The notes: generated from the letters alone by a model not told the origin. Shown: positions 1 to 8,416, numbered from the stretch's first letter. The stretch: 64,000 nt of DNA from Paenibacillus turicensis (GCF_017873435.1 NZ_JAGGKG010000002.1:1-64000), one strand, 5' to 3'. A program made the numbers and translations.

Positions 1-4
1 TGCA

Positions 5-69
5 AAAAACACCTCCAAGTTATATCCATATCTTACGACATGGTTTCATTTTCTTGAAGGTGTTTTAAT
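5..69 (+). terminator. Hairpin with T-rich tail, probable terminator of a gene left of the window
   Basis: The arms ACACCTCCAAG-type (about 7-18) and CTTGAAGGTGT (about 53-63) pair with one mismatch around a 34-nt interior that has its own small CCAT/ATGG hairpin. The second arm runs into TTTT. No gene lies to its left in the window, so which gene it ends is unknown. Confidence 0.45.
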
Positions 70-105
70 TTGTCTCACGTTACGGGGTCAGTCCCGTTTC
101 CGCCT

Positions 106-126
106 AAAGCCCGTTGGGGCTTTTTT
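106..126 (+). terminator. Rho-independent terminator
   Basis: A compact hairpin: AAAGCCC (106-112), loop GTTG, GGGCTTT (117-123), followed by more T. It stands just before the leader-distal end of the CRISPR array. It probably stops transcription from a gene outside the window. From 127 to 234 I see nothing definite. Confidence 0.6.
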
Positions 127-234
127 GTTTGCAAAAATGAGGAAAGTAGTAGGTTGTGATATGTAGCTGAAAACTACGCACTGAAATGGAATGAGACTTG
201 TCGTTCGTGATGATGTTATCGACTGAGTAAGTAT

Positions 235-531
235 ATTTCAAACCACGCACTCACATAGAGTGCGACTGGAGTTATCGGCTATACATGGATGGTACAAAAA
301 AATTTCAATCCACGCACTCACATAGAGTGCGACCTACTAGGATAGTACATTACACCATGTTTGCCATATTTCAATCCACGCACTCACATAGAGTGCGACT
401 GGTAAGTTTGAGAGAGAGTTTACACGATTGGAGATTTCAATCCACGCACTCACATAGAGTGCGACGTTACTACAATTGCCGTTGTGATTGTGGTACAGAA
501 TTTCAATCCACGCACTCACATAGAGTGCGAC
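235..531 (-). CRISPR. CRISPR array, type I-C-like repeats, 5 repeats and 4 spacers
   Basis: Five 32-bp repeats lie at 235-266, 302-333, 368-399, 434-465 and 500-531. Spacers are 35, 34, 34 and 34 bp. Each repeat carries a perfect CGCACTC/GAGTGCG hairpin with loop ACATA. On the minus strand the repeat begins GTCGCACTC and ends GATTGAAAT, the hallmark of type I-C repeats, so transcription should run leftward. The first repeat (235-266) has one change (T to A near its left end), as expected of the old leader-distal end, and the leader is on the right. No cas gene is in the window, so the processing proteins must be encoded elsewhere. The reading frames that cross the array are artefacts of the repeat. 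Confidence 0.97.
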
Positions 532-701
532 AGTACCACTTTTCAGCCCTTATAGGACAAGGGTTTTCAGGCCCAAAAGTGCGAAGGAGCTTTTAAAGCG
601 TTTTAATTATGTTGAAAAATACTCAAAAAACCTGCAATCCCTTGTGGGACGCGAGGTGCGGAGGACCTGGGGTTTTCATGTGAGCTTGGGGTTCGCACCA
701 A
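532..701 (-). promoter_or_regulatory. CRISPR leader 1
   Basis: This 170-nt block follows the last repeat at 531 and matches, at the same length and roughly 85-90% identity by eye, the block following the second array at 4761-4930. Shared stretches include one starting CAGCCCTTA, an AAAAGTGCGAAGGA segment, a GAGGTGCGGAGGACC segment and the far end GGGGTTCGCACCAA. Similarity stops right after CACCAA in both copies, which marks the outer edge. It should carry the array promoter and the sequence recognised during spacer acquisition. Confidence 0.85.
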
Positions 702-803
702 ATGCTTTTTAAACATACGAATCTTTAATTTATTTTTCGCTCTTTTTTTATAATGATAGCAATAATTTATAATACTGTGAAGCTACTTTGTTAATATTCT
801 AGG

Positions 804-834
804 TTGACCCTGACGTTACGTCATACTATATAGT
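804..834 (+). promoter_or_regulatory. MerR-type promoter with 19-bp spacer and dyad operator
   Basis: The -35 box TTGACC is at 804-809 and the -10 box TATAGT at 829-834, separated by 19 bp, the over-long spacing typical of MerR-family-activated promoters. Within the spacer lies the palindrome TGACG-TTA-CGTCA (811-823). Its GACCCT-ACGTTACGT character resembles operators of TipAS-type MerR proteins such as Mta. The regulator encoded at 1778-2548 is the natural candidate to bind here. The rest of 702-873 shows nothing else definite. Confidence 0.75.
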
Positions 835-873
835 GAGAAAAGTAAGATAGTTTTTGACATAGGGGGTTATGAA

Positions 874-1785
874 ATGAATATTAAATGTGTTCGATCAGAT
901 AAAATTTACAGTAAAATGATGCAAGCTCCAGCAGACCAAAAGGAAGATATTTATCGATATGAATTAATGGCGCCATTTGAGGAAAAATGGTCTTATTACA
1001 ACATTCCTTTGAAGGCGAAGCAACCTAATGGTTATGATGTAATTATGGCTAGCAGGATGTTAGGTTTATTAGCACCAGAGCAATTGAATGACGATCAGCA
1101 GCAAAATATTGATTTACTTTCAGATGAGCAGCTTTGGCAACAATGCCAGCAAGCAATCCAGCGTTCGATTCAATGCTTTATCGATGCAGGGATTGATTTG
1201 CCCGTGCAAAATTATTTATACACGCTTGTGTTAGCTAACCCAGAAAGTCCGTATACGATCATGAATGAGGGGTACAGCGGGGATGGCGGGATACCGGGAT
1301 ATATTTTTGGTTCTCTTTTACCTAACAAATATACACTAGAAAGAATACCTGTAGCGTTAGCGCACGAGTGTAATCATAATATTCGTTTTCAGTTCGAAAA
1401 GTGGAGAAATGACATTTCATTAGCTGAAATGATGGTGAACGAAGGATTGGCAGAAAATTTCGCAGTTTCACTTTTTGGTGAAAAGATGGTGGGGCCATGG
1501 GTAAGTAAAACAGAGGTGGATGTGCTTCATAAAAAGATTAAGCCTGTCATCAAGCAGGGGCTACATGTAACGGGTTTAGATGGCATAACCTCGTATTTGT
1601 ATGGAGATGAGATGGCGAAGCTACAAGGGTATGAACCAGTTGGCCTACCTTATTGTGCAGGATATGCTTGTGGTTATCATATGATAAAACACTATTTGAA
1701 CAAGACAGGAAAAAATATTGTCAAAGCCACTTTAATTCCAGCAGATCAAATTTTAAAAGAGATCGAGGATTTTTGGGATGAATAA
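874..1785 (+). CDS. DUF2268 family putative zinc-dependent protease
   Basis: A 303-residue protein that I place in the DUF2268 (YjaZ-like) predicted zinc-protease family. The metal-binding helix HECNH is at residues 164-168, and about 21 residues later a NEGLAE motif (189-194) offers the third, acidic ligand, giving a gluzincin-like arrangement. There is no signal peptide or membrane segment, so it is probably cytoplasmic. The start is an ATG behind a GGGGG ribosome site. It is driven by the MerR-type promoter just upstream, and its last 8 nt overlap the MerR gene, so the two form one autoregulated unit. Substrate unknown. The family is fairly sure; the biological role is not. Confidence 0.75.
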   Translation: MNIKCVRSDKIYSKMMQAPADQKEDIYRYELMAPFEEKWSYYNIPLKAKQPNGYDVIMASRMLGLLAPEQLNDDQQQNIDLLSDEQLWQQCQQAIQRSIQCFIDAGIDLPVQNYLYTLVLANPESPYTIMNEGYSGDGGIPGYIFGSLLPNKYTLERIPVALAHECNHNIRFQFEKWRNDISLAEMMVNEGLAENFAVSLFGEKMVGPWVSKTEVDVLHKKIKPVIKQGLHVTGLDGITSYLYGDEMAKLQGYEPVGLPYCAGYACGYHMIKHYLNKTGKNIVKATLIPADQILKEIEDFWDE

Positions 1786-2548
1786 ACAAAATTTAATGAG
1801 CGTCAATGAGGTGGCAAAAGAAACAGGCATCACGATACGTACTTTGCATTATTATGACAAAATCGGCTTGTTATGTCCGTCAATATTATCTGAAGCCAAT
1901 TATCGCTATTATTCCAAACAGGATTTAGACAAGCTCCAACAGATTTTATTTTATAAAGAAGTTGGTTTTGAGTTAAAAGATATAAAAAGCATGATGGATG
2001 CACCTGCATATAGCAAGGAACAGGCATTAAAAAGGCACAAAAATTTATTGCTTCTAAAACGTAAACGATTAGACAATTTAATTGCATTAGTTGAACAAAC
2101 GTTGAAGGGGGAAGACGTTATGAGCTTTCAGGCATTTAGTGAAGAAGAAATTATGAAGCTACAACAGGAATATTACAAGGAGGCAAAAGAACGCTGGCAA
2201 CATACACCCGCATTTAAAGAGTATCATGAGAAACATCCTAATGGTGGTAATACTACTGGGTGGAAAACCTTTGATCTAGCGGCTCGAAAAATATTCGGTA
2301 ATATTTTTACTTATATTGATGAAGCTCCAAGTCATCCTGATGTGCAAGCTGCTATTGATGAGTGGAGAAGTTTTATTACTGAAAATTACTATGATTGCAA
2401 AATTGAAATTTTCCGTGGTTTAGGGTTACTTTATGTGGAGGATGAACGCTTTGAAGCAACAATTAATAGCTATGGTGATGATAGACTAGCTCACTTTATT
2501 AGTGAGGCAATTGCAATTTATTGTGATGAAAAAGAGAAAATGAAGTAG
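1778..2548 (+). CDS. MerR-family regulator with TipAS ligand-binding domain
   Basis: Residues 1-70 form a MerR winged helix-turn-helix (VNEVAKETGITIRTLHYYDK, then the NYRYYS wing). A coiled-coil dimer helix follows at about 75-118, and a TipAS-like domain at about 120-255 (FSEEEIMKLQQEYY, W-containing core). TipAS domains sense bulky antibiotics or other amphipathic compounds. The relatives are B. subtilis Mta and Streptomyces TipA, which activate promoters with 19-bp spacers. The gene overlaps the DUF2268 gene by 8 nt and is followed by a strong terminator. The family is sure; the ligand is unknown. Confidence 0.88.
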   Translation: MNKQNLMSVNEVAKETGITIRTLHYYDKIGLLCPSILSEANYRYYSKQDLDKLQQILFYKEVGFELKDIKSMMDAPAYSKEQALKRHKNLLLLKRKRLDNLIALVEQTLKGEDVMSFQAFSEEEIMKLQQEYYKEAKERWQHTPAFKEYHEKHPNGGNTTGWKTFDLAARKIFGNIFTYIDEAPSHPDVQAAIDEWRSFITENYYDCKIEIFRGLGLLYVEDERFEATINSYGDDRLAHFISEAIAIYCDEKEKMK

Positions 2549-2583
2549 ACTTACAACATTATTTTAGTCCCATTGCTAGTTCG

Positions 2584-2632
2584 AAAAGTGCTCTTAAAGT
2601 CTTGCTGTATAGGACTTTTAAGAGTACTTTTT
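2584..2632 (+). terminator. Rho-independent terminator after the MerR gene
   Basis: An 18-bp stem, AAAAGTGCTCTTAAAGTC (2584-2601) with its near-perfect complement at 2613-2630, loops over 11 nt and ends in a T run. It closes the DUF2268-merR unit. Confidence 0.85.
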
Positions 2633-2706
2633 GGTATGGAATAAAATAGAAAATATGTTAGGTGAAAAGGCTTAGTGATGTGCTACTTACTACGTATTTT
2701 TCACTT

Positions 2707-2776
2707 TGTAAAAAAAATCACAATGTTTTCGATATGAAGTGTGATAAAGTATACCCTAGTTGTATAAAAAATCACA
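2707..2776 (+). promoter_or_regulatory. Candidate FNR/CRP-type sites and promoter of the flavoprotein gene
   Basis: At 2707-2722 is TGTAA-N6-TCACA, one change from the FNR/CRP consensus TGTGA-N6-TCACA. Its centre is about 42 bp upstream of the start expected from a -10-like TAAAGT (2745-2750), the usual spacing for direct FNR-type activation. A weaker copy, TGTAT-N6-TCACA, is at 2761-2776. No good -35 box is visible, which fits an activator-dependent promoter. The binding protein is inferred. Confidence 0.45.
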
Positions 2777-2790
2777 AAGGGGTAGAAAAA

Positions 2791-4560
2791 GTGAAAAAGT
2801 ACATCATGGGCACTCTTTTAATTGGTCTAATTATGATTCTTGCAGTTGGATGCAGTAAAGGAGAAACTAGTAAAAAAGAGACAGAGACAGCAGGTAAATT
2901 TACAGCCGGTACTTATGAGGGAGTCTCTAAAGGACATGGCGGGGAAATCGTTGCTAAAGTAACGGTAAGCACTGATAAGATCGAGTCGATTGAAATTTCA
3001 GCTACTGGTGAAACTGGAACAATCGGGGATGGCGCAATAAACCAGTTGACAGAACAAATCATCGGCACACAAAGCTTGGCGGTTGACGCTGTAGCAGGTG
3101 CAAGTGAATCTAGTAATGGTATTCTTGAAGCAGTAACGAAAGCGTTAGAAAAAGCAGGCGCTGATATTACAGCATTAAAGGATCCTGCAAACAAATTAGT
3201 AGTTGAGCAAAAGAAACAAGAAGATATGAATGTAGATATCGTAGTTGTAGGTTCAGGCGGAGCAGGTTTATCTGCTGCGATTGAAGCTAAAGAAGCTGGA
3301 AAATCAGTTGTGATTTTAGAACAAATGCCGATTATTGGCGGAAATACGAATCGTGCAACAGGTGGACTTAATGCAGCTGAAACTACGATTCAAGCAGATA
3401 ATGGGATTAAAGATTCAAAGAAAGTATTTTATGAAGATACGTTAAAGGGTGGTAAAGGGAAAAATGATCCAGCCTTGCTACAGACTTTAGTTGATAATGC
3501 ACCTGATGCAATTTATTGGTTAAATGACATGGGAGCAGGCATTGCTCGTGTATCCTTGTCTGGTGGTGCAACTAATCCGAGAATTCACACACCAGCAGAC
3601 GGTTCACCGATTGGACCGGTTGTTGTCGAAACTTTATCTAAAAAATTAAAAGAGCTTAAAGTTGATATTATGCTTCAAACTAAAGCAGTGAAGCTCATTA
3701 CAGAAAATGGGGCTGTAACAGGTGTTGAGGCAGTAGATAAGAACAACAATTCATTTAAGGTAAATGCAAAAGCGGTTATTATGGCTACAGGTGGCTTTGG
3801 AGCTAACAGTGAAATGGTAGTAAAATACCGTCCTGAATTAAAGGGCTTCTCTACTACAAACCATTCGGGCGCTACTGGAACAGGTATTGCAATGGCAGAA
3901 GAAGCTGGAGCAGATTTGATGCAAATCGGAGAAATCCAAATTCACCCAACTACGGATCCTAAATCAGGTTATTTATTTACAGAAGGTCTACGTGGAGATG
4001 GCGCAATTTTAATTAATAAAGAAGCTAAACGTTTTACTAACGAATTGCTTACACGTGACGTTGTATCTCAAAATATTTTGAAACAAAGGGATAAAGTTGC
4101 TTATTTGATCACTAACCAAGCAATTGCAGATGATAATGCATCTCTAGCTGGCTACATTAAAGATGGTTACGCTAAAAAAGGTGATGATATTGCTAGTCTA
4201 GCAAAAGAATTGGGACTAGATGCAACTACTTTAGAAGCAACAATGAAGACATATAACCAATTTATTAAAGATGGCAAAGATACTGAATTTGAAAGAGTAC
4301 ATTTAACTCATTCTCTTGAACAAGGACCTTTTTATGCAATTGAAGTTACACCTGGTGTTCACCACACGATGGGTGGACTTAAGATTGATACAAAAACTCA
4401 TGTTCTAAACAAAGAAGGAAAAGTTTTATCAGGACTTTATGCAGCTGGTGAAGTTGTTGGCGGCGTGCATGGAGGAAACCGCATTGGTGGTAATGCAGTA
4501 GCTGATATTATCGTTTTCGGACGTATTGCTGGACAAACTGCAGCAGCAGAATTGAAATAA
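2791..4560 (+). CDS. FMN-binding/FAD-dependent fumarate-reductase-like lipoprotein
   Basis: A 589-residue secreted lipoprotein. The GTG at 2791 is chosen because an AAAGGGG ribosome site precedes it and it starts a clean signal peptide ending in the lipobox LAVGC; the longer frame adds an implausible N-terminus. After the anchor, an FMN-binding domain (GTYEGVSKG to GASESSNGILEAV) has the Ser/Thr-rich motif that ApbE-type enzymes flavinylate. Then comes a large FAD domain of the flavocytochrome c/fumarate/urocanate reductase family (VVVGSGGAGLSAAIEA, GGNTNRATGG, HHTMGGLKID). In Listeria and other Firmicutes such proteins reduce fumarate-like acceptors outside the membrane using electrons from an extracellular electron-transfer chain. 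No ApbE or membrane partner is in the window. The acceptor is not predicted. Confidence 0.88.
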   Translation: MKKYIMGTLLIGLIMILAVGCSKGETSKKETETAGKFTAGTYEGVSKGHGGEIVAKVTVSTDKIESIEISATGETGTIGDGAINQLTEQIIGTQSLAVDAVAGASESSNGILEAVTKALEKAGADITALKDPANKLVVEQKKQEDMNVDIVVVGSGGAGLSAAIEAKEAGKSVVILEQMPIIGGNTNRATGGLNAAETTIQADNGIKDSKKVFYEDTLKGGKGKNDPALLQTLVDNAPDAIYWLNDMGAGIARVSLSGGATNPRIHTPADGSPIGPVVVETLSKKLKELKVDIMLQTKAVKLITENGAVTGVEAVDKNNNSFKVNAKAVIMATGGFGANSEMVVKYRPELKGFSTTNHSGATGTGIAMAEEAGADLMQIGEIQIHPTTDPKSGYLFTEGLRGDGAILINKEAKRFTNELLTRDVVSQNILKQRDKVAYLITNQAIADDNASLAGYIKDGYAKKGDDIASLAKELGLDATTLEATMKTYNQFIKDGKDTEFERVHLTHSLEQGPFYAIEVTPGVHHTMGGLKIDTKTHVLNKEGKVLSGLYAAGEVVGGVHGGNRIGGNAVADIIVFGRIAGQTAAAELK

Positions 4561-4594
4561 GTTGTAGTAGATAGTAAAAAGGGTAATGCAATGA

Positions 4595-4633
4595 AAAAAG
4601 CTGGAGCAAGGGATTCCTTAGCTCCAGCTTTTT
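4595..4633 (+). terminator. Rho-independent terminator after the flavoprotein gene
   Basis: A perfect 13-bp stem, AAAAAGCTGGAGC (4595-4607) and GCTCCAGCTTTTT (4621-4633), with a further AAGG/CCTT pairing inside the loop. It ends in T residues 35 nt after the stop codon and only 31 nt before the mini-CRISPR array. Confidence 0.9.
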
Positions 4634-4663
4634 TGTGTTTAGATTTTCTGTTAGAAAGTGATG

Positions 4664-4760
4664 ATTTAATCCAGGCATTCACACAGAGTGCGACAAGATT
4701 GGAGGATTAGACTATGCAATGGGCATTAATTTCAATCCACGCACTCACACAGAGTGCGAC
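4664..4760 (-). CRISPR. Mini-CRISPR array: degenerate repeat, one spacer, one intact repeat
   Basis: The intact 32-bp repeat is at 4729-4760. It matches the repeat of the first array except for one loop base (ACACA instead of ACATA). A 31-nt degenerate copy lies at 4664-4694, with one base missing and several changes in its left half. The spacer at 4695-4728 is 34 bp, the same size as in the larger array. The degenerate repeat is distal and the leader is on the right, so the polarity matches array 1 (transcribed leftward). No cas gene is nearby. Confidence 0.9.
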
Positions 4761-4930
4761 AGCGCCTCTTATCAGCCCTTACAGGACAAGGGTTTTCAGG
4801 CTCAAAAGTGCGAAGGAACTTTTAAAGCGCTTTAATTATAGCAAAAAAATGCTCAAAAAGCCACAAACCCTTGTGGGACAAGAGGTGCGGAGGACCCGGG
4901 GTTTTTATGTGAGCTTGGGGTTCGCACCAA
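4761..4930 (-). promoter_or_regulatory. CRISPR leader 2
   Basis: A 170-nt block, the same length as leader 1 (532-701) and highly similar throughout, ending in GGGGTTCGCACCAA. Conservation of the full leader beside an array with one spacer suggests the locus is, or recently was, competent for transcription and acquisition. From 4931 to 5158, before the next gene, I see AT-rich sequence with no clear feature. Confidence 0.82.
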
Positions 4931-5158
4931 TTCAATTTATTGGATAACTATTTCACTAATAATCCTATTTTTAATTACAGTATTTATCGTATCAATTTGA
5001 GTGGAAAATATAAAACTTCTTTGTGTTTTTGTAGCACCTACTAATAATCAAACTTATGTTCCAAAATTTTCATGATAACGCTCTCTCAACATGCCATCAC
5101 AATACCGATATATATCTCATACCTATTTCATAGGTCTAAGTAATCACGGGGGGATAAT

Positions 5159-6478
5159 ATGAGAAAAAAGAGAGGCTTTCAGAGGGTTGCTATTATTTTA
5201 TCTGTTTTTGCTTTAATACTTAGTGGATGCATGAATTCAAAGGGGAGTGAGCAAGCAGAAAATAAAAAGAAAGAGAATGAGCAGATTGTGCTTAAAGTCG
5301 CTTGGTGGGGCAATGATGGCCGTAAGGAAAGAACACTTAAAGTAATTGATTTGTTCGAAAGCAAGTATCCTAACATAAAAATTGAACCAATCGAAGCTTC
5401 TAACAGTGACTACTGGATTTTACTTGCTTCCAAAGCAGCAGATCAGGATTTTCCTGATGTAATCCAAATGGACTACAAATATATTGATGGATACATAAAA
5501 CGTAAGTTGATTATGCCACTGGATGATTTAGTGAAAGCAGGCAAGCTAAATATTTCAGATATGATTGACAGTTCTGTAGCATCTGCAACTTTTTACGATC
5601 ACCTATATGGAATTTCTACGGGTGTCAATGCGCAATCGATGATGTACAACCCAGAAATTTTTGACCAGACAGGTGTAGCTGTGCCTCAGCCTAGCTATAC
5701 GTATGAAGATTTGACTGCAACTGCAAAAGAACTCAAAGATAAAGTGGATAAAGATGATTTTTATCCCATCGGATCAGCGGGTTTAGATTTTGCTTATTAC
5801 CTGAGACAAAATGGAGCCAACTTATATAATAAGGACGGAAATGCGCTTGGTTATGAGCAAGATGAGCTATTGTCTAAATTTTTCGAAATGGAAAAAATGC
5901 TAGTGGATGAAGGGCTGATGGTACCTCCTGATATTATCAACAAAATTTCCTCCGATAAAGATTCACTTATTGCGAATAAGCTTGCAGCTTTTCATAGTAT
6001 TACAAGTAACAATGTCATTTCCTACAACAAATTTTCAGGCGTAGACATGCAGCTGTTGCCACTACCATCAATGCAAGGTGGTAAGGAGGCAAACTATGTG
6101 AAGCCGTCAATGTTTTTCTCAATATCAGCGTATACCGAACACGCAGAAGCGTCTGCCCAATTTATTGATTTCTTCTTTAATAATTTAGATGCCAATGACA
6201 TTTTGTTAGGAGAACGTGGAGTTCCAGCTTCAGATAAAGTAAGCAAGCATATCCAGCAAAAGTTAGAGGATCGCGATAAAGTGCAATATGAGTATATGGA
6301 GTATGTTGAAAAGCACTCTAGTCCAATTGACCCGCCTGCCCCATTAATTTCAACTAATATTAATATTTTGTTCAATACGGTGAGAAACCAAATGTTAGAT
6401 GGGCAAATTACACCAACGGAAGCAGCACAGAAATTTAGAGACGGTGCAAAAGAAATTTTTGCACAAAACAATGAATAG
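5159..6478 (+). CDS. Family 1 extracellular solute-binding lipoprotein
   Basis: A 439-residue lipoprotein with a short signal peptide and the lipobox LILSGC, followed by a family 1 (sugar-type) solute-binding fold: KVAWWGNDGRKERTLKVIDLFESKYP, then a DVIQMDYKYI stretch and a FSISAYTEHAEAS region. Such proteins normally deliver oligosaccharides to ABC permeases, but no permease or ATPase gene is adjacent. Instead a chemoreceptor gene starts 16 nt downstream, so it may present its ligand to that receptor. The start is an ATG behind GGGGGGAT. The family is sure; ligand and role are inferred. Confidence 0.85.
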   Translation: MRKKRGFQRVAIILSVFALILSGCMNSKGSEQAENKKKENEQIVLKVAWWGNDGRKERTLKVIDLFESKYPNIKIEPIEASNSDYWILLASKAADQDFPDVIQMDYKYIDGYIKRKLIMPLDDLVKAGKLNISDMIDSSVASATFYDHLYGISTGVNAQSMMYNPEIFDQTGVAVPQPSYTYEDLTATAKELKDKVDKDDFYPIGSAGLDFAYYLRQNGANLYNKDGNALGYEQDELLSKFFEMEKMLVDEGLMVPPDIINKISSDKDSLIANKLAAFHSITSNNVISYNKFSGVDMQLLPLPSMQGGKEANYVKPSMFFSISAYTEHAEASAQFIDFFFNNLDANDILLGERGVPASDKVSKHIQQKLEDRDKVQYEYMEYVEKHSSPIDPPAPLISTNINILFNTVRNQMLDGQITPTEAAQKFRDGAKEIFAQNNE

Positions 6479-6494
6479 GGGAGGGAAATAAACA

Positions 6495-8195
6495 ATGAAA
6501 CTGAAACTAAAATTAACGATCGCAAAAAAACTATATGCAGGTTTCTTGTCTATTCTTCTCCTGCTGATTGTTATTGCTGGGCTTAATTATATTGAACTCA
6601 ACTCAGCAAATGATATGTATCAGAAGTTATTGAAGGAACGCGCTCAAGTCGTGAGTCAAGTTAAAGATTTGAGTATCGCAATCAAAGAGGAAAACCTAAC
6701 AATTACAAATTATTTATTAATGAACAAAGAAGAGGATTTAAAGGCATATCGAGAGGCAGTAAAAAAATATAATCAAGTGAGCAAAGAAATTCAGAGCAAA
6801 ACGACAGATCGTAACGACTGGTTACTATTACAAGGACTCGATCTACTACAAGGAAATTATGTCAGTAATGCCGAAGCGATGATAGAGTTTAAGAAGCAAA
6901 ATAAAGTGGAAGATTACATGCGTACAGCTCAAAACAATGATCCAATCATTGATAAATTTCTAGAAACAGCAGATCGTTATATAAAGCAGCAGGAAGAGTT
7001 ACTAGTTAAAGAAACGCAGACGATCTCTAATAATATGGAAACAACTAAGCGGACGAGTATGTTTATATCTATTGGTGCTGTTTTGTTAGGTCTTGTTATT
7101 TCATTTTGGATTGCTAGATTGATTTCAAAACCAACGATCCAGATCACAAAAGCTGCGCAGCTTATTGCAAGTGGGGATCTTAGTAGTGAACCTATCCAAA
7201 TTAAAAATAGGGATGAGCTTGGTGTGTTAGCCACTTCGTTTAATGCCATGTTAGTGACTTTACGCAGTCTTATTGAACAAGTGTCACAAAATGCCATGCA
7301 GGTTGCCGCTTCCTCCGAGCAGCTAACCGCTGGCGCAGAGCAAACCACCAAAGCAACGGAGCAGGTTGTCGAAATTATTGAACAGGTATCTGTTGGCGCT
7401 GAGAAGCAAATTACAGCAGTACAAGAAAGTGTTACATTTGTAGGAAATTTATCTGTGGAGGCTAATAATATTGCGGATACCGCTTCGCAAGTCGCTGAAA
7501 AATCTCTTTTAGCCGCCCAAAATGCAGCAGAGGGTCGTGTTTCAATACAGACAGTAGTAGAGCAAATGGGAAATATTCAAAGCACAGTTGGACAAATTTC
7601 TGAAGAAGTGGGTGGCTTAGGGGCTCGATCCGAAGAAATTGGGAAAATCGTAGATGTTATTGCAGGCATTTCAAAGCAAACGAATCTACTAGCGCTAAAT
7701 GCTGCGATTGAAGCAGCGCGGGCAGGAGAAGCAGGGCGTGGTTTTGCAGTCGTATCCAATGAAGTACGTAGATTAGCGGAGCAGTCTGCGGAATCAAGCA
7801 GCCAAATTTATGAGCTCATTCGTTCCATTCAGACAGATACCGAACGTACCATTGAATCGGTACAGACAGGTACAGAAGTCGTGAAGGCAGGAATTGTAGC
7901 TGTCACTGAAGCAGGACAAGCCTTTACAGGGATTCAGGATGCAGTAGATGCTGTAAATTATCAAATTCAAACGGTATCTGAAGCTTCTCAGCACATGTCA
8001 AATGCTACACAATTGTTAGCAGAATCCCTGCAAGGGGTTGCCGCTGTTGCACAAGAGACATCAACAGGTGCAATTAGTGTCTCCGCCGCGACACAGGAGC
8101 AGCTTGCGACGATGGAAGAGATCAATTCTTCTTCACAGGCGCTTGCCGTAATGGCAGAGGATTTGCTTGGATCTGTGAGGGACATTAAGCTTTAG
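6495..8195 (+). CDS. Methyl-accepting chemotaxis protein
   Basis: A 566-residue chemoreceptor. It has a first membrane helix at about 11-32, an extracytoplasmic four-helix-bundle-like sensor (about 33-185), a second membrane helix (about 188-210), a HAMP linker (about 210-262) and a long helical signalling domain whose hairpin tip is around [31 protein letters not shown] (written here only to identify the family's conserved CheA/CheW-binding core). Glutamine/glutamate pairs typical of methylation sites flank the tip. It is 16 nt downstream of the solute-binding lipoprotein gene and almost certainly co-transcribed, implying that the two work together as a binding-protein-dependent receptor. 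Confidence 0.93.
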   Translation: MKLKLKLTIAKKLYAGFLSILLLLIVIAGLNYIELNSANDMYQKLLKERAQVVSQVKDLSIAIKEENLTITNYLLMNKEEDLKAYREAVKKYNQVSKEIQSKTTDRNDWLLLQGLDLLQGNYVSNAEAMIEFKKQNKVEDYMRTAQNNDPIIDKFLETADRYIKQQEELLVKETQTISNNMETTKRTSMFISIGAVLLGLVISFWIARLISKPTIQITKAAQLIASGDLSSEPIQIKNRDELGVLATSFNAMLVTLRSLIEQVSQNAMQVAASSEQLTAGAEQTTKATEQVVEIIEQVSVGAEKQITAVQESVTFVGNLSVEANNIADTASQVAEKSLLAAQNAAEGRVSIQTVVEQMGNIQSTVGQISEEVGGLGARSEEIGKIVDVIAGISKQTNLLALNAAIEAARAGEAGRGFAVVSNEVRRLAEQSAESSSQIYELIRSIQTDTERTIESVQTGTEVVKAGIVAVTEAGQAFTGIQDAVDAVNYQIQTVSEASQHMSNATQLLAESLQGVAAVAQETSTGAISVSAATQEQLATMEEINSSSQALAVMAEDLLGSVRDIKL

Positions 8196-8230
8196 TTAAA
8201 TAGAATTTACTTCTTTATAACTTATAGCCG

Positions 8231-8295
8231 AGCCTAAGCTATTATTCGAAATTCTAATCAGTTTTTCGGATGAATAGTTTAGGCTACTTTTTGAC
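8231..8295 (+). terminator. Terminator after the chemoreceptor gene
   Basis: An imperfect long hairpin: AGCCTAAGCTATTATTCG (8231-8248) pairs with CGGATGAATAGTTTAGGCT (8267-8285), followed by ACTTTTT. It ends the binding-protein/receptor unit. Confidence 0.7.
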
Positions 8296-8307
8296 TTTAA
8301 TTCCTAC

Positions 8308-8336
8308 TTGACTAAGTGGAATAATTGGAATATAGT
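8308..8336 (+). promoter_or_regulatory. Sigma-A promoter of the amidohydrolase-MetNIQ operon
   Basis: TTGACT (8308-8313) and TATAGT (8331-8336) are separated by exactly 17 bp, a strong consensus match. The untranslated leader would be about 75 nt. It is too short for, and shows no sign of, an S-box or T-box riboswitch, although methionine-type transporters often have one. Confidence 0.7.
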
Positions 8337-8416
8337 ATAAAAAAGTTTGAACGGCTAGATAAGATTTTAGATTAATTACAGAAAAATATATATCAAAAAA
8401 AGGGAGGGCTCAACCT

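Noticed and set aside
285..596. Open frame across CRISPR array 1 (and 337-519 on the other strand)
   Set aside because: The frame repeats the CRISPR repeat in translation (FQSTHSHRVR); it is an artefact of the array.
2662..2790. N-terminal extension of the flavoprotein
   Set aside because: It would put 43 odd residues before a perfect lipoprotein signal peptide; the GTG at 2791 has the ribosome site.
4714..4947. Open frame through the mini-array and leader 2
   Set aside because: It covers the repeat and the conserved leader and has no ribosome site or protein-like composition.
6094..6525. Long antisense open frames over the binding-protein and chemoreceptor genes
   Set aside because: They lie opposite clear protein genes, have no ribosome sites and show shadow-frame composition.
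8337..8416. Possible S-box or T-box riboswitch ahead of the Met-transporter operon
   Set aside because: The leader is only about 75 nt, with no S-box helices or T-box sequence.
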